This document shows positions 17,116-25,911 of a stretch of 64,000 nucleotides of DNA, piece by piece. The stretch is from Variovorax sp. 54 (GTDB lineage: Bacteria; Pseudomonadota; Gammaproteobacteria; Burkholderiales; Burkholderiaceae_C). Under the pieces are notes generated by a model. The model was not told the origin of the DNA, made no database searches, and worked only from the letters and a program-made list of their open reading frames with translations. Numbering within the stretch: the first letter of the stretch is position 1; each line of letters begins with the position of its first letter. The stretch is from assembly GCF_002754375.1 (NCBI RefSeq), contig NZ_PEFF01000001.1:620001-684000 (forward strand). The letters are read 5' to 3'. Both the position numbers and the translations under genes were made by a program.

Positions 17116-17625
17116 TCAGGCCTCGCTGGCCTGTCGATCGATGTCCGCCACAAGGCCCTGCAGCCACAGGCGGTGATCGCTGAAGCTTTGCAGCTGTTCC
17201 TCGGCCTCTTCCCTCGCCGCCAGATGCTGATCCAGATACCGGAACCCGACCAGCCGTGCGGCCTCGTGCAGAACGCTCTCGGGCACATCGTTTTCATACA
17301 GCACGTCGAATTGGGTCACCCAGAAGCCTTGTTCAGTCAAGGCGACCCGTTCGAACGCACGAGGGTCTTCCACGCTGAACTCGACGAACTCCAGGCCCTC
17401 CGGATGCGCGCGCAGGCCGGTGACCCGGCTGCCGCGGTCCCACAGCGGAACCCATGGCGGCCCGTCGGGTGCGCGGGCACCGTGGTACGCATAGAACGAC
17501 GGCCCCAGGCAGACGGTGCGGAACACTTCGTGGAGGCACTCGCCCGTCGCCAGCCGCACCAGGGGCGCAGAAGCCCCGAGCCGCTGCAATGTCGCCACCC
17601 GCAAAGTCTCTGCAACCACAGTCAT
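17116..17625 (-). CDS. Hypothetical protein in an operon with the ankyrin protein (SUKH/immunity-like appearance)
   Basis: 169 residues, cytosolic, rich in aromatic residues: FYAYHGARAPDGPPWVPLWDRG, GLEFVEFSVEDP, ALTEQGFWVTQFDVLYEND, AARLVGFRYLDQHL. The general pattern (F/W-V-P-L-W-D near the middle, E-F-S-x-E, E-Q-G) recalls proteins found as immunity or SMI1/KNR4-like neighbours of toxins, but this is a resemblance only. It ends 5 nt before the ankyrin gene, so the two are co-translated. Confidence 0.6.
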   Translation of the reverse strand: MTVVAETLRVATLQRLGASAPLVRLATGECLHEVFRTVCLGPSFYAYHGARAPDGPPWVPLWDRGSRVTGLRAHPEGLEFVEFSVEDPRAFERVALTEQGFWVTQFDVLYENDVPESVLHEAARLVGFRYLDQHLAAREEAEEQLQSFSDHRLWLQGLVADIDRQASEA

Positions 17626-17836
17626 CCTGCGTCCTCCTTGATCTGCTTTCGGCCGATGTTAGCCATGCCTGCCCCCGGCCGAAGGCGACCTCATGAAGGG
17701 ATCACGCATCACCACACAGGCTACCCACCGCACTGGCATCGCCCCCGCCGCAAGCGTAAGCTGACCACCGGTCGGCCAGCCAAGGCAACGCCGCCAAGCG
17801 GCACCCGCTGCGCCGAGCTGTGCGAAAGGACTCCCC

Positions 17837-18229
17837 ATGTTGTCCGATTCGTCTGTCACGACCATGCTTCCGGTGAAGGACATGGACCGCGCGCGTGCTT
17901 TCTACGAAGGCTGCCTGGGCTTGACGGCCGGTGGTTTGCGGCCCGACGGAAAGTTTGTCTACACGGTGGGCGGCAGCACGCTGGCGCTGTTCCCGAAGCC
18001 CGAAGGGACGAAAGCCGACCACACGGCGATCAGCTTCCAGGTGCCGGACATCGCCGCCAGCATCGACAAGCTGAAGCGCGCCGGCGTGGTGTTCGAGGAC
18101 TACGACTTTCCCGACCTGAAGACCGTCGACCATGTCTGCGTGCTCGGTTCAGAAAAAGCGGCGTGGTTCAAGGACACCGAAGGCAACTACCTTTGCATTC
18201 ACGAGGACATTGGGCAGGCCCAGCCATAG
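17837..18229 (+). CDS. VOC-family (glyoxalase-like) protein
   Basis: 130 residues; AAAGGA 8 nt before the ATG. Pattern: TTMLPVKDMDRARAFYEGCLGL at the N-terminus, ISFQVPDIAASIDKLKRAGVVFEDYDFP in the middle, and a C-terminal AAWFKDTEGNYLCIHED that matches the F-x-D-P-x-G-N-x-x-x-x-x-E ending of the family. No partner enzyme nearby; substrate unknown. Confidence 0.85.
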   Translation: MLSDSSVTTMLPVKDMDRARAFYEGCLGLTAGGLRPDGKFVYTVGGSTLALFPKPEGTKADHTAISFQVPDIAASIDKLKRAGVVFEDYDFPDLKTVDHVCVLGSEKAAWFKDTEGNYLCIHEDIGQAQP

Positions 18230-18300
18230 GCGGCTTGGCCGGTTGTTCCATCGTGCCGACCGGATCGTCGGCATCGCCCGTGAAGACTGTTGATTCCCGC

Positions 18301-18657
18301 CTACTCGTGACCGGTGGAGTCTTTCAACGGGTAGGAAAGCCCTGCTCCCCAATCGGCGAGGGGCCATAGGGCGTCGTCCAGCGCAGCGCCCATTTCGGTT
18401 GCCGAGTATTCGACCCGAGGCGGGCTTTCTGCAAAGGTCTCGCGGCAAATGATGCCGTCCTCCTCCAGTTCGCGCAGTTGCTGGGCAAGCACCTTTCCGC
18501 TGACCTCCGGCAGGCACCGCCTCAAGTCTGTGAATCGCATCACCTTTGCAACCTTGATTTCCCACAGGATGCTGGCTTTCCATTTTCCTCCGATGACCTC
18601 GATCGCGGAGCCGAGGCCATGGCTGTATCGCTGTTTGTCTTGTGCTTCTTTTTTCAT
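18301..18657 (-). CDS. HxlR-family transcriptional regulator
   Basis: 118 residues from ATG 18657 (a TTG at 18666 is an alternative). HxlR pattern: AIEVIGGKWKASILWEI, MRFTDLRRCLPEVSGKVLAQQLRELEEDGIICRETF, VEYSATEMGAALDDALWPLADWG. HxlR proteins are dimeric winged-helix regulators, often responsive to reactive aldehydes, quinones or thiol stress (YodB, HypR, HxlR). It is divergent from the molybdenum aldehyde oxidoreductase operon, which fits control of that operon by its substrate. Confidence 0.9.
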   Translation of the reverse strand: MKKEAQDKQRYSHGLGSAIEVIGGKWKASILWEIKVAKVMRFTDLRRCLPEVSGKVLAQQLRELEEDGIICRETFAESPPRVEYSATEMGAALDDALWPLADWGAGLSYPLKDSTGHE

Positions 18658-18697
18658 ACTTACCAATCAGTAAGTACATAACCAAATGGTAAGTACT
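18658..18697. promoter_or_regulatory. Probable HxlR operator in the divergent promoter region
   Basis: ACTTAC-N6-GTAAGT (18658-18675) forms an inverted repeat directly at the regulator start, and GTAAGTAC is repeated at 18670-18677 and 18689-18696. Related TACT/AGTA half-sites are known for HxlR-type regulators. It should allow autoregulation and control of the operon starting at 18800. Confidence 0.55.
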
Positions 18698-18799
18698 TGT
18701 CATTCTCGATAGTTTTTTTAACATGCAAATCGGCGATCGGCTCTTTACCAAGAGAGGTCTCAGGGGTTTTCAAATTGATTTTTTTTGATGGAGACGCGC

Positions 18800-19360
18800 A
18801 TGGATTCTTTGAGCCCTCATCTGCACGAGACAAGAACGGCACACCCTGCGTTGCACGCAGACCAGGAGTTCGCGAGCGGCCCCCTGGATGCGATCCCTGT
18901 CACTCTGCGAGTCAACGGCTCGGACCATTCGCTGCCCCTCGATCCGCGCGCGACGTTGCTCGACGCACTGCGCGAACGCCTCGGACTCACGGGCACCAAG
19001 AAGGGCTGTGACCGCGGTGAATGCGGTGCCTGCACGGTGCATATCAACGGACACCGCGCACTCAGTTGCATGACGTTGGCCGTCATGGCGGAGGGCAAGG
19101 AAGTGACCACCATCGAGGGTCTCGCACCCGAAGGCGAACTGCATGCGATGCAGGTGGCATTCATCGAACACGATGCCTTGCAGTGCGGGTACTGCACGCC
19201 CGGGCAGATCATGTCGGCGGTCGCCCTGATCCGCGAAGGCCATGCGGGTTCAAAGGATGAGATCCGTGAATTCATGAGCGGCAACATCTGTCGTTGCTCC
19301 GCATATCCCCAGATCGTTCAGGCAGTGCACGTGGTTGCGAATGCCGGCGGAGACAACTGA
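18800..19360 (+). CDS. paoA: Aldehyde oxidoreductase [2Fe-2S] subunit (PaoA type)
   Basis: 186 residues; start placed at ATG 18800 because GGAG lies 6 nt upstream (ATG 18788 and TTG 18785 have none). It carries both iron-sulphur sites of the xanthine oxidase family small subunit: plant-type CDRGECGACTVHINGHRALSC and the C-terminal CGYCTPGQ ... CRCSAYPQ pair. It passes electrons from the molybdenum subunit to FAD. Unlike E. coli PaoA there is no twin-arginine signal at the N-terminus, so the complex is probably cytoplasmic unless exported otherwise. First gene of a three-gene operon with 1-nt and overlapping junctions. Confidence 0.9.
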   Translation: MDSLSPHLHETRTAHPALHADQEFASGPLDAIPVTLRVNGSDHSLPLDPRATLLDALRERLGLTGTKKGCDRGECGACTVHINGHRALSCMTLAVMAEGKEVTTIEGLAPEGELHAMQVAFIEHDALQCGYCTPGQIMSAVALIREGHAGSKDEIREFMSGNICRCSAYPQIVQAVHVVANAGGDN

Positions 19361-19361
19361 C

Positions 19362-20351
19362 ATGCAGACCTTCAGCTATGCACGACCGGCCACGCTGGCG
19401 GACGCCATCGACGCCACCTCTCAGGCAGGCACATGGGCCATCGCCGGTGGCACCGAACTCGTCAACTGGATGAAGGAAGGCATTGCCTCCCCCCGTCGCC
19501 TGATCGACCTCAATCACATCCCGGGTCTCGACCTCATCGAGGCCGACGACCGCGAACTGACGATCGGTGCGCTCGCACGCATGAGCGACGTCGCGGCACA
19601 CCCGTCGGTGCGCAACGACTTCCCTGCCATCTCCGAGGCTTTGCTGAAAAGTGCATCAGCGCAACTTCGCAACATGGCCACCATGGGTGGCAACCTGATG
19701 CAGCGCACACGGTGCCCCTACTTTCGAGCGGAAGCAGAACTTCCTTGCAACATGCGGCGAGCGAGCAGCGGTTGTGGGGCAATGGATGGCGAAGACCGCG
19801 CGGGCGCGTTGTTCGGCGGGAACGCGCACTGCATCGCGACCCACCCTTCGGACGTTGCGGTGGCCTTGACCGCATTGGATGCCGATGTGGTCGTCCAGGG
19901 GCCCGGCGGGCAGCGGCGCATCGCAATGACGGCGTTGTATCGCGTCCCGGGTGAAACGCCCGGCAACCCCACGGTGCTGGATGCGGGCGAACTCATCGTT
20001 GCCATCTCGGTGCCGCGCTCGCAGACGGCTCGCTTTTCGCACTACGTGAAGATTCGCGAGCGAGCGTCCTACGAATTTGCGCTCGTCTCGGCCGCCGCCG
20101 GGGTGGCGCTCGACGGCGAGGTGATCCGTGCAGCACGCATCGCTCTTGGAGGGGTCGCTCACAAGCCTTGGCGGCTGAACGCCGCCGAGCATGCACTCCA
20201 GGGCCTCGCTATTGCCGACTCCGCGGCACTCGGACGTGCGCTGGAAGAGGACTTCGCCTCGGCACGCCCCGGACGCCAGAATGCCTTCAAGCCCGAGCTT
20301 GCCAGGCGAGCCGCCATCCGGGCCCTGCAAACTGCGGGAGGTGCGGCATGA
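19362..20351 (+). CDS. paoB: Aldehyde oxidoreductase FAD-binding subunit (PaoB type, with extra 4Fe-4S site)
   Basis: 329 residues, starting 1 nt after the previous stop with GGAG upstream. The FAD_binding_5 motif is A-I-A-G-G-T-E-L-V-N, and NMATMGGNLMQRTRC follows. The insert R-C-P-Y-F ... L-P-C-N ... S-G-C-G ... H-C-I has the four cysteines that bind the additional [4Fe-4S] cluster of PaoB and 4-hydroxybenzoyl-CoA-reductase-type subunits. The C-terminal CO_deh_flav_C domain follows (residue 220 on). It accepts electrons from PaoA and gives them to an unknown acceptor. Confidence 0.88.
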   Translation: MQTFSYARPATLADAIDATSQAGTWAIAGGTELVNWMKEGIASPRRLIDLNHIPGLDLIEADDRELTIGALARMSDVAAHPSVRNDFPAISEALLKSASAQLRNMATMGGNLMQRTRCPYFRAEAELPCNMRRASSGCGAMDGEDRAGALFGGNAHCIATHPSDVAVALTALDADVVVQGPGGQRRIAMTALYRVPGETPGNPTVLDAGELIVAISVPRSQTARFSHYVKIRERASYEFALVSAAAGVALDGEVIRAARIALGGVAHKPWRLNAAEHALQGLAIADSAALGRALEEDFASARPGRQNAFKPELARRAAIRALQTAGGAA

Positions 20352-22525
20352 GCGGCGGCCTCATCGGCAAGGCCGTCAGCCGGCTGGACGGGCCGGACAA
20401 AGTGTCGGGGCGCGCACGCTATACCGCGGACACCTTCGTGGCGGATGCGACGCACGCGGTGATCGTGACGGCAAGGTGCGCCAAAGGAACGATCACCCGG
20501 TTCAACCTGACAGACGCGCTGGCCGCGCCGGGCGTGATTCGTATCTTCACGCACCTCAACACGCCGCGGCTCGTCAGCATCAAGGACTACCCGCTGGCGT
20601 CGCAGCATCTGCTGCCGCTGCAGGACGACCGCGTGATGCACGATGGACAACCCGTGGCGCTGGTCGTGGCCGATACGCTGGAGCACGCAACGGAGGCCGC
20701 CCGGCGTGTCGAAGTGCTGTACCGGGAAATTCCTTTCAACGTCGGTTTTCTCCCCGGCATCGATCGCGCAGAAGTGGCTCCTGCCTTCTTCGATGTACCG
20801 CCCAACAAGAGTTTCGGCGACGTGGCCGCGGCGTGGACCGAAGCAGACGCAACAGTGGATGGCGTCTACACAACCTCGGACCGGCATCACAGCCCCATCG
20901 AGCTCTCGGTGACCCTTGCGATCTGGAACGACGGCCACTTGCTGGTTCATGACGCGACGCAAGGCGTCGTGGATACCCGCAACGTGCTGGCGCGCGCACT
21001 GGGGCTGGCCCCGGCGAACGTCCGCGTACGGAACGAGAATCTCGGCGGCGGCTTCGGCTGCAAGCACTACGGCTGGCCGCACCAGATCCTGGCGGCGATG
21101 GCTGCGCGCGAACTGGGGCGACCGGTCAAGCTCGTGCTGACACGCGCACAGTCGTTCACCGGCCATGGCCATCAACCGGCCACCCGGCAAAGGGTGAGGC
21201 TCAGCGCCCGCGCCGACGGCGCCTTGACCGGCATCCGCCACGACACCATCGCGGCCGCCTCCCGGGCCGGCGACCATGTCGAGGGTGCGGGCTGGGAGAC
21301 GGCGCCGCTGTATGCGTGCCCATCCGTCATGACCACGCACAGCATCGTGCGGCTGGACCGCAGCGCCCCGTGGTCGATGCGGTCACCGTTTGGCGGTGTC
21401 GGTCTCGTGTCGGTCGAGATCGCCATGGACGAGCTGGCCTTCACCCTGGGCATGGACCCGCTTGCGCTGCGGCTGAAGAACCATGCGGATCTCAACCCGG
21501 TGGACGGACGCGCCTTCTCCTCCAAGAAGCTGCGCGAGTGCTATGAGGTCGGTGCCCGCCGGTTCGGCTGGGCGGACCGCTCACCCGCGCCGCGCTCGAT
21601 GCGCGCAGGCCGCGACCTGGTCGGCTATGGCATGGCAACCGCCATCCTGCCGGCGTATCGCTACCCGGCGAAGGTCCGGGTCAGCATCGACCGAACGGGG
21701 CAGGTGCTGATCGAGGCCAGCACGCAGGAACTCGGCACGGGCACGCGCACGGTGTTTCCGCAGATCGCGGCAGATGTGCTGGGCATTCCGGTCGAACGCG
21801 TCACCATCGAACTGGGCGACACGGCACTGCCGACGTCGCCTGTCAGCGGCGCGTCGGCGACAACCATGAGCGTCGGCGCTGCGGTGATGGACGGTGCGCT
21901 GAAGCTCAAGGCCCTGCTGGCACAGGCTGGCGCCAGTGAACCCGCGGACTTTCCGCGCGCGCTGGCCCGGCTCGGCGCCAGCCAACGCCTCTCGGCCGAC
22001 GGCGAATGGACGCCGGGCGAAACTGCTGGGGCCATCTTCAGCTTCGGCGCGATATTCGCTGAAGTCCGGATCGACGAGGACCTCCCGATCCCGCGCGTCA
22101 GCCGCATCGTTGCGGTGTACAGCGCCGGAAAAATCGTCAACCCCAAGACAGCGCACAGCCAGATGACCGGCGGCATCATCTGGGGACTGGGGCAGGCGCT
22201 GCTCGAGCGATCGGAGACGGATCTGCGACTGGGGCGTTTCCTGTCGAAGAATCTCGCGGGATATCTGGTGCCGGTGAATGCCGATGTTCCCGACATCGAC
22301 GCATCCTTTGTCGAAGAATTCGATACCCAGTCGTGCCCGTTCGGGGGACGCGGCATCGGTGAACTCGGCGCCATCGGCGTCGGCGCGGCCGTCGCCAACG
22401 CCGTCTTTCATGCAACAGGTCATCGCGTGCGCGATCTGCCGATCCGTCCGGAACACCTCATGGAATTCAGCACAACAGGCACTGAAACTTCACGCGCTGC
22501 TTCTGCGAGAGCGGGGCATGGTTGA
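20348..22525 (+). CDS. paoC: Aldehyde oxidoreductase molybdenum-binding subunit (PaoC type)
   Basis: 725 residues, start overlapping the paoB stop (ATGA). Family landmarks: VSGRARYTAD at the N-terminus, GGGFGCKHYGWPHQ (molybdopterin contact), SPFGGVGLVSVE, QELGTGTRTVFPQI, SGASATTMSVGAA, and the late G-G-R-G-I-G-E-L-G-A with the catalytic glutamate. It oxidises aldehydes to acids with water as oxygen donor; PaoABC prefers aromatic aldehydes. The cofactor would be molybdopterin cytosine dinucleotide; no XdhC/PaoD-type maturation gene follows, which is odd for this operon. Confidence 0.9.
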   Translation: MSGGLIGKAVSRLDGPDKVSGRARYTADTFVADATHAVIVTARCAKGTITRFNLTDALAAPGVIRIFTHLNTPRLVSIKDYPLASQHLLPLQDDRVMHDGQPVALVVADTLEHATEAARRVEVLYREIPFNVGFLPGIDRAEVAPAFFDVPPNKSFGDVAAAWTEADATVDGVYTTSDRHHSPIELSVTLAIWNDGHLLVHDATQGVVDTRNVLARALGLAPANVRVRNENLGGGFGCKHYGWPHQILAAMAARELGRPVKLVLTRAQSFTGHGHQPATRQRVRLSARADGALTGIRHDTIAAASRAGDHVEGAGWETAPLYACPSVMTTHSIVRLDRSAPWSMRSPFGGVGLVSVEIAMDELAFTLGMDPLALRLKNHADLNPVDGRAFSSKKLRECYEVGARRFGWADRSPAPRSMRAGRDLVGYGMATAILPAYRYPAKVRVSIDRTGQVLIEASTQELGTGTRTVFPQIAADVLGIPVERVTIELGDTALPTSPVSGASATTMSVGAAVMDGALKLKALLAQAGASEPADFPRALARLGASQRLSADGEWTPGETAGAIFSFGAIFAEVRIDEDLPIPRVSRIVAVYSAGKIVNPKTAHSQMTGGIIWGLGQALLERSETDLRLGRFLSKNLAGYLVPVNADVPDIDASFVEEFDTQSCPFGGRGIGELGAIGVGAAVANAVFHATGHRVRDLPIRPEHLMEFSTTGTETSRAASARAGHG

Positions 22526-22611
22526 AGGTGCAGTCCTCCGATCGCACCTTCTCGTCGTCCGTACGCAATCAGGATCGGTCATCCGGCCAGGGCCTTGCAC
22601 AATCGACGCAC

Positions 22612-22923
22612 CTAGTCCCACGCAGGCAGTTGCTGCAAGGCATCGTTGGGACGGTCAACAATGTCGACGCCAGTGAACGCGGTCCCGCCCGGCAAGAGTC
22701 GGACGTCGCAAATGACTTCCCAGCCGTGGCTTTCAGTGCGCCGGGCAAGGCAGACCTGCTCGCCGGCTGCAAGGAGCTTGACGCATTCGCCGGCGCTGAT
22801 CCGCTGTGCCGTGCCAAGGGCGAATTCTGTCGATCCGAACTCTTTCTCCGCAACCGGGTGAATGGCGACGAGATCGACCTTTGCGTCCTTGAAGTGAATC
22901 GCGGTAATTGCATGCTGCGCCAT
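22612..22923 (-). CDS. Small protein resembling DUF3892
   Basis: 103 residues. The start is set by GGAGG 7 nt before the ATG; a longer open frame exists but has no such site. The pattern AQHAITAIHFKDAKVDLVAIH ... RISAGECVKLLAAGEQVCLARR ... NDALQQLPAWD has the layout of DUF3892 (I-T-A-I at the start, a G-rich middle, D-x-L-x-x-L-P at the end), but with an insert after residue 22. Function unknown. It converges with paoC. Confidence 0.6.
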   Translation of the reverse strand: MAQHAITAIHFKDAKVDLVAIHPVAEKEFGSTEFALGTAQRISAGECVKLLAAGEQVCLARRTESHGWEVICDVRLLPGGTAFTGVDIVDRPNDALQQLPAWD

Positions 22924-23126
22924 CTTCGACCTCCATTCGTGTAGCGCTTCGACAGGGCTGCGGCGGCTGCCGGCGGCCGTTGCGTGGCTCCCCTGTTGGA
23001 CTGTACGCCGCAGCAGCAAGTTCTCCTGAGGCCTTCCGAAAAGCCGACGCAGGCGAAGGGCGGCGTCTGGCCGACTGCAGAAGCCCCGGGCCTGCCGCTC
23101 GAAGCGCCGGCACGTCTGCGAGGCAT

Positions 23127-24020
23127 CTACAAGCTCTGGGCGATCTGCTCCCGCAGCCACCGATGCCCCGGGTCGCGATGCCGCCGCTCGTGCCACAGCA
23201 TCGCCATCTCGTAGCCCGGCACCTCCAGCGGCGCCTCCACCACGCGCAACCCCGGCGCGCCGCGCGCCAGGCGCTCGGGCAGCATCGCGACCATGTCGGT
23301 GCTGGCGAGCACGGACATCATGAACAGGAAGTGCGGCACCGACAGCGCCACGCGCCGCGTGAGGCCCTGCGCCGCCAGCGCCTCGTCGGTGGGGCCGACA
23401 AAACCGCCGCCGCCCAGCGACACCACCACATGCGCCAGCGCGCAGAACTGCGCGAGCGTGGGCCGGCGCTTCAGGCGCGGGTGCCCTGCCCGGCCGGCCA
23501 GCACGTAGCGTTCGTGGAACAGCACGCGCCGGTGCAGGCCGGGCGGCGCGCCGACGCTGGTGTGAAAGAACAGGTCGATCTCCGCCTGCTCGAGCTGGCG
23601 CGCCATGCGCGTCGGCACGGCCTCGACCACGGCGAGCCGGGTGTTCGGCGCGGCCGTGCGCAGACCGGCCAGCGCGGGCAGCAGGATGGCCGACTCGGCG
23701 TAGTCGGCCGCGGCCACGCGCCAGGTGGTGGTGGCCTGGGCGGGGTCGAAGGGCTGGCTGGGCGCCACCGCACGGCCCAACGAGGCGAGGGCTTCGCGCA
23801 GCGGCTCACGCAGTTCGTCGGCGCGCGCAGTGGGCCGCATGCCGCGTTGCGCGGGCACGAGCAGCGGGTCGTTGAAGAGCTCGCGCAGCTTCGCGAGCTG
23901 CACGCTCACCGAGGGTTGAGAGAGGTTCAGGCGCTCGGCCGCGCGGGTCACGTTGCGCTCGGCCAGCAAGGTGTCGAGCGTGACCAGCAGGTTGAGGTCG
24001 ATGCGGATGAAATTGTTCAT
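23127..24020 (-). CDS. LysR-family transcriptional regulator
   Basis: 297 residues from ATG 24020. The N-terminal winged helix is clear (RIDLNLLVTLDTLLAERNVTRAAERLNLSQPSVSVQLAKLREL), followed by a complete effector domain. The subgroup (short N-terminus IDLNLL, DPLLV) contains NodD/LinR-like regulators of aromatic or quinone-linked genes. It is divergent from the NAD(P)H oxidoreductase gene 88 bp away, its likely target. Confidence 0.9.
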   Translation of the reverse strand: MNNFIRIDLNLLVTLDTLLAERNVTRAAERLNLSQPSVSVQLAKLRELFNDPLLVPAQRGMRPTARADELREPLREALASLGRAVAPSQPFDPAQATTTWRVAAADYAESAILLPALAGLRTAAPNTRLAVVEAVPTRMARQLEQAEIDLFFHTSVGAPPGLHRRVLFHERYVLAGRAGHPRLKRRPTLAQFCALAHVVVSLGGGGFVGPTDEALAAQGLTRRVALSVPHFLFMMSVLASTDMVAMLPERLARGAPGLRVVEAPLEVPGYEMAMLWHERRHRDPGHRWLREQIAQSL

Positions 24021-24108
24021 GGCGATACCTGGCATTCAAACTATTCATTTCCAATATAGCGCGGCACTGCCTAACCTGAGGACATCTTCACTCAACCCTC
24101 ATGACACC

Positions 24109-24927
24109 GTGAACATCCTGCTGGTTATTGCCCATCCCGAAGCCGCCTCGCTGAACGGCTCGCTCCATCGCTTCATGGCCGAACGCCTCACGAGCGCCGG
24201 CCACTCCGTGCGCGTGTCCGATCTGTACGCGATGCGCTGGAAGCCCGCGCTCGATGCCGACGACTTTCCCGCACGGGACACCGCCGCGCCCTTCGACCCC
24301 GTGCGCGATTCGCTGCACGCGTTCGAGGGCGGCACGCAGACCGCGGACATCGCCGCCGAACAAGAGAAGCTGCGATGGGCCGACGCAGTGATCCTGCAGT
24401 TCCCGCTGTGGTGGTACTCGATGCCCGCCATCCTCAAGGGCTGGATCGAGCGCATCTACGCCTATGGCTTTGCCTACGGCGTGGGCGAACATTCCGACAC
24501 ACACTGGGGCGACCGCTTCGGCGAAGGCACGCTGGCCGGCAAGCGCGCGATGCTGGTGGTAACGACCGGTGGCTGGGCCTCGCACTACGCCCCGCGCGGC
24601 ATCAACGGGCCGATGGACGAGCTGCTGTTTCCCATTCACCACGGCATCCTCTACTACCCGGGCTTCGACGTGCTGCCGCCGTTCGTGGTGCACCGCACGG
24701 ACAAGGTCGATGGCGCAGCCTATGAGCGCATCACCGGCGAGCTGGGCGAGCGGCTCGATACGCTGTGGACCACCGACCCGCTTCCGTTCCGCCCACAGAA
24801 CGGCGGCGACTACGAAATTCCCGCGCTCACGCTGCGCGAACACATCGCGCCAGGCCGCGCGGGCTTCGGGGTACACCGCAAAAGCAGCGAATCTGAAACT
24901 TTGGTTTTCGAATCCAACAGCCTTTAA
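24109..24927 (+). CDS. NAD(P)H dehydrogenase (quinone), flavodoxin-like fold
   Basis: 272 residues from GTG 24109, the first start before the conserved VNILLVIAHPEAASLNGSL. Flavodoxin_2 family: FMN/FAD binding loop H-P-x-x-x-S-L-N-G near the N-terminus, then Q-F-P-L-W-W-Y-S-M-P-A-I-L-K-G-W-I-E-R (the typical NQO1/KefF/MdaB motif). These enzymes reduce quinones by two electrons and protect against redox stress. About 70 residues longer than KefF, similar in length to NQO1. Probably controlled by the divergent LysR. Confidence 0.88.
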   Translation: MNILLVIAHPEAASLNGSLHRFMAERLTSAGHSVRVSDLYAMRWKPALDADDFPARDTAAPFDPVRDSLHAFEGGTQTADIAAEQEKLRWADAVILQFPLWWYSMPAILKGWIERIYAYGFAYGVGEHSDTHWGDRFGEGTLAGKRAMLVVTTGGWASHYAPRGINGPMDELLFPIHHGILYYPGFDVLPPFVVHRTDKVDGAAYERITGELGERLDTLWTTDPLPFRPQNGGDYEIPALTLREHIAPGRAGFGVHRKSSESETLVFESNSL

Positions 24928-25022
24928 CCACGCCGGAAGCAGGTGGATTCGCTGGAGACTTCAAATCGTCGCGACAACGCAGCAAGATGCGCATCCGCCG
25001 ATTCGTCCGAAGGAGCTTGTCC

Positions 25023-25412
25023 ATGTTCGCCACGCAAGAACGCACCGTCAAGATTCCGGGCCCCGACCATGCGATCACCATCACGCCGAATCCGATGCGC
25101 GTGGTGGTGTCGGTGGGGGGCCATGTCATTGCCAGCTCGCGCGAAGCGCTGACCTTGCGAGAGTCGCATTTCGGCACGGTGCATTACCTTCCGCGCAAGG
25201 ACGTGCGCATGTCGCTGCTGGAGCGCACCGCGCATGCGACCTATTGCCCGTACAAGGGCGAGTGCGCCTACTACAGCATTCCGGCCGGCGGCGAACGCTC
25301 GGTGAATGCGGTGTGGACCTACGAGTCGCCCTACGACTCAGTCGCGCCGATCAAGGACTACGTGGCCTTCTACCCGGACCGCGTGGGCACGATCGAAGAA
25401 CGCTGCTTCTGA
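25023..25412 (+). CDS. DUF427 domain protein
   Basis: 129 residues; AAGGAG 7 nt before ATG 25023 decides the start. DUF427 pattern: V-V-S-V-G-G-H-V-I-A-S-S-R-E-A-L-T-L-R-E, then YLPRKDVRMSLLERTAHATYCPYKGECAYYSI and AWTYE-type ending (VWTYESPYD ... YVAFYPDRV). The family is a small beta-rich protein of unknown function, common in proteobacteria. A strong terminator follows. Confidence 0.9.
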   Translation: MFATQERTVKIPGPDHAITITPNPMRVVVSVGGHVIASSREALTLRESHFGTVHYLPRKDVRMSLLERTAHATYCPYKGECAYYSIPAGGERSVNAVWTYESPYDSVAPIKDYVAFYPDRVGTIEERCF

Positions 25413-25434
25413 CGACGACCCCACTCCGTTCGTG

Positions 25435-25472
25435 AAAAAACCGGCCCTTGCTTTCGCAAGGCCGGTTTTTCT
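25435..25472 (+). terminator. Rho-independent terminator after the DUF427 gene
   Basis: AAAAACCGGC-C-CTTGC pairs with GCAAG-GCCGGTTTTT (15 bp, one bulged C, TTTC-type loop) and is followed by CTTTCTCT. The A- and T-runs make it usable from both strands, so it may also end the convergent gene at 25531-25911. Confidence 0.85.
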
Positions 25473-25530
25473 TTCTCTGACCCGCTGACACCTCGCCACG
25501 GGCAACGTGCGCGTGCCTGTTACCGATCTA

Positions 25531-25911
25531 TTACAGCGGCAGTGCGTCACCGCGTGCAGCGGCACGGGCTTCGGCACGCACCGAGGCGCGGTCCAGGCCG
25601 CTGGCCAGCACCGGGGCCACGCGGGAGGTCACGGCCTCGCTGTAGGGGTTCTCGCTGCGAGCAGCCACCACGGCCTGGGCGCGGACGGTGTCGCGGCTCA
25701 CGGTCGAGACAAACACCTGGGCGGGGCCGGCATCGGCGCCTGTGGCGTAGGGGTTGGCGCTGCGTGCGGCCACGACGGCTTGTGCGGCGACGTCGGCGCG
25801 GCTGGCGGCCGAGGTCAGCTGATGCACGCCTTCGTAGGTTTCAGCGTGGGCGGCACCGGCGACGGCCATCAGGGCAACAGCAACGGCGGAGAGGATCTTC
25901 GAGGCGTTCAT
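25531..25911 (-). CDS. Small exported alanine-rich repeat protein
   Basis: 126 residues; AGAAGGA before ATG 25911 sets the start. A signal peptide ends near AAHA-ET. The mature part has imperfect repeats built on V-x-A-Q-A-V-V-A-A-R-S-x-N-P-Y (residues about 47-61 and 81-95) and a third degenerate copy near the end (VRAEARAAARG). It is likely a helical periplasmic protein of about 100 residues. No named family recognised; similar short exported proteins with V-x-A-E/Q-A repeats are common in this bacterial family. Confidence 0.75.
   Translation of the reverse strand: MNASKILSAVAVALMAVAGAAHAETYEGVHQLTSAASRADVAAQAVVAARSANPYATGADAGPAQVFVSTVSRDTVRAQAVVAARSENPYSEAVTSRVAPVLASGLDRASVRAEARAAARGDALPL

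Noticed and set aside
22525..22612. A missing PaoD/XdhC maturation gene after paoC
   Set aside because: The only gene downstream is the small DUF3892-like protein on the other strand; it has no Rossmann or cofactor motif, so I do not assign it the maturation role.
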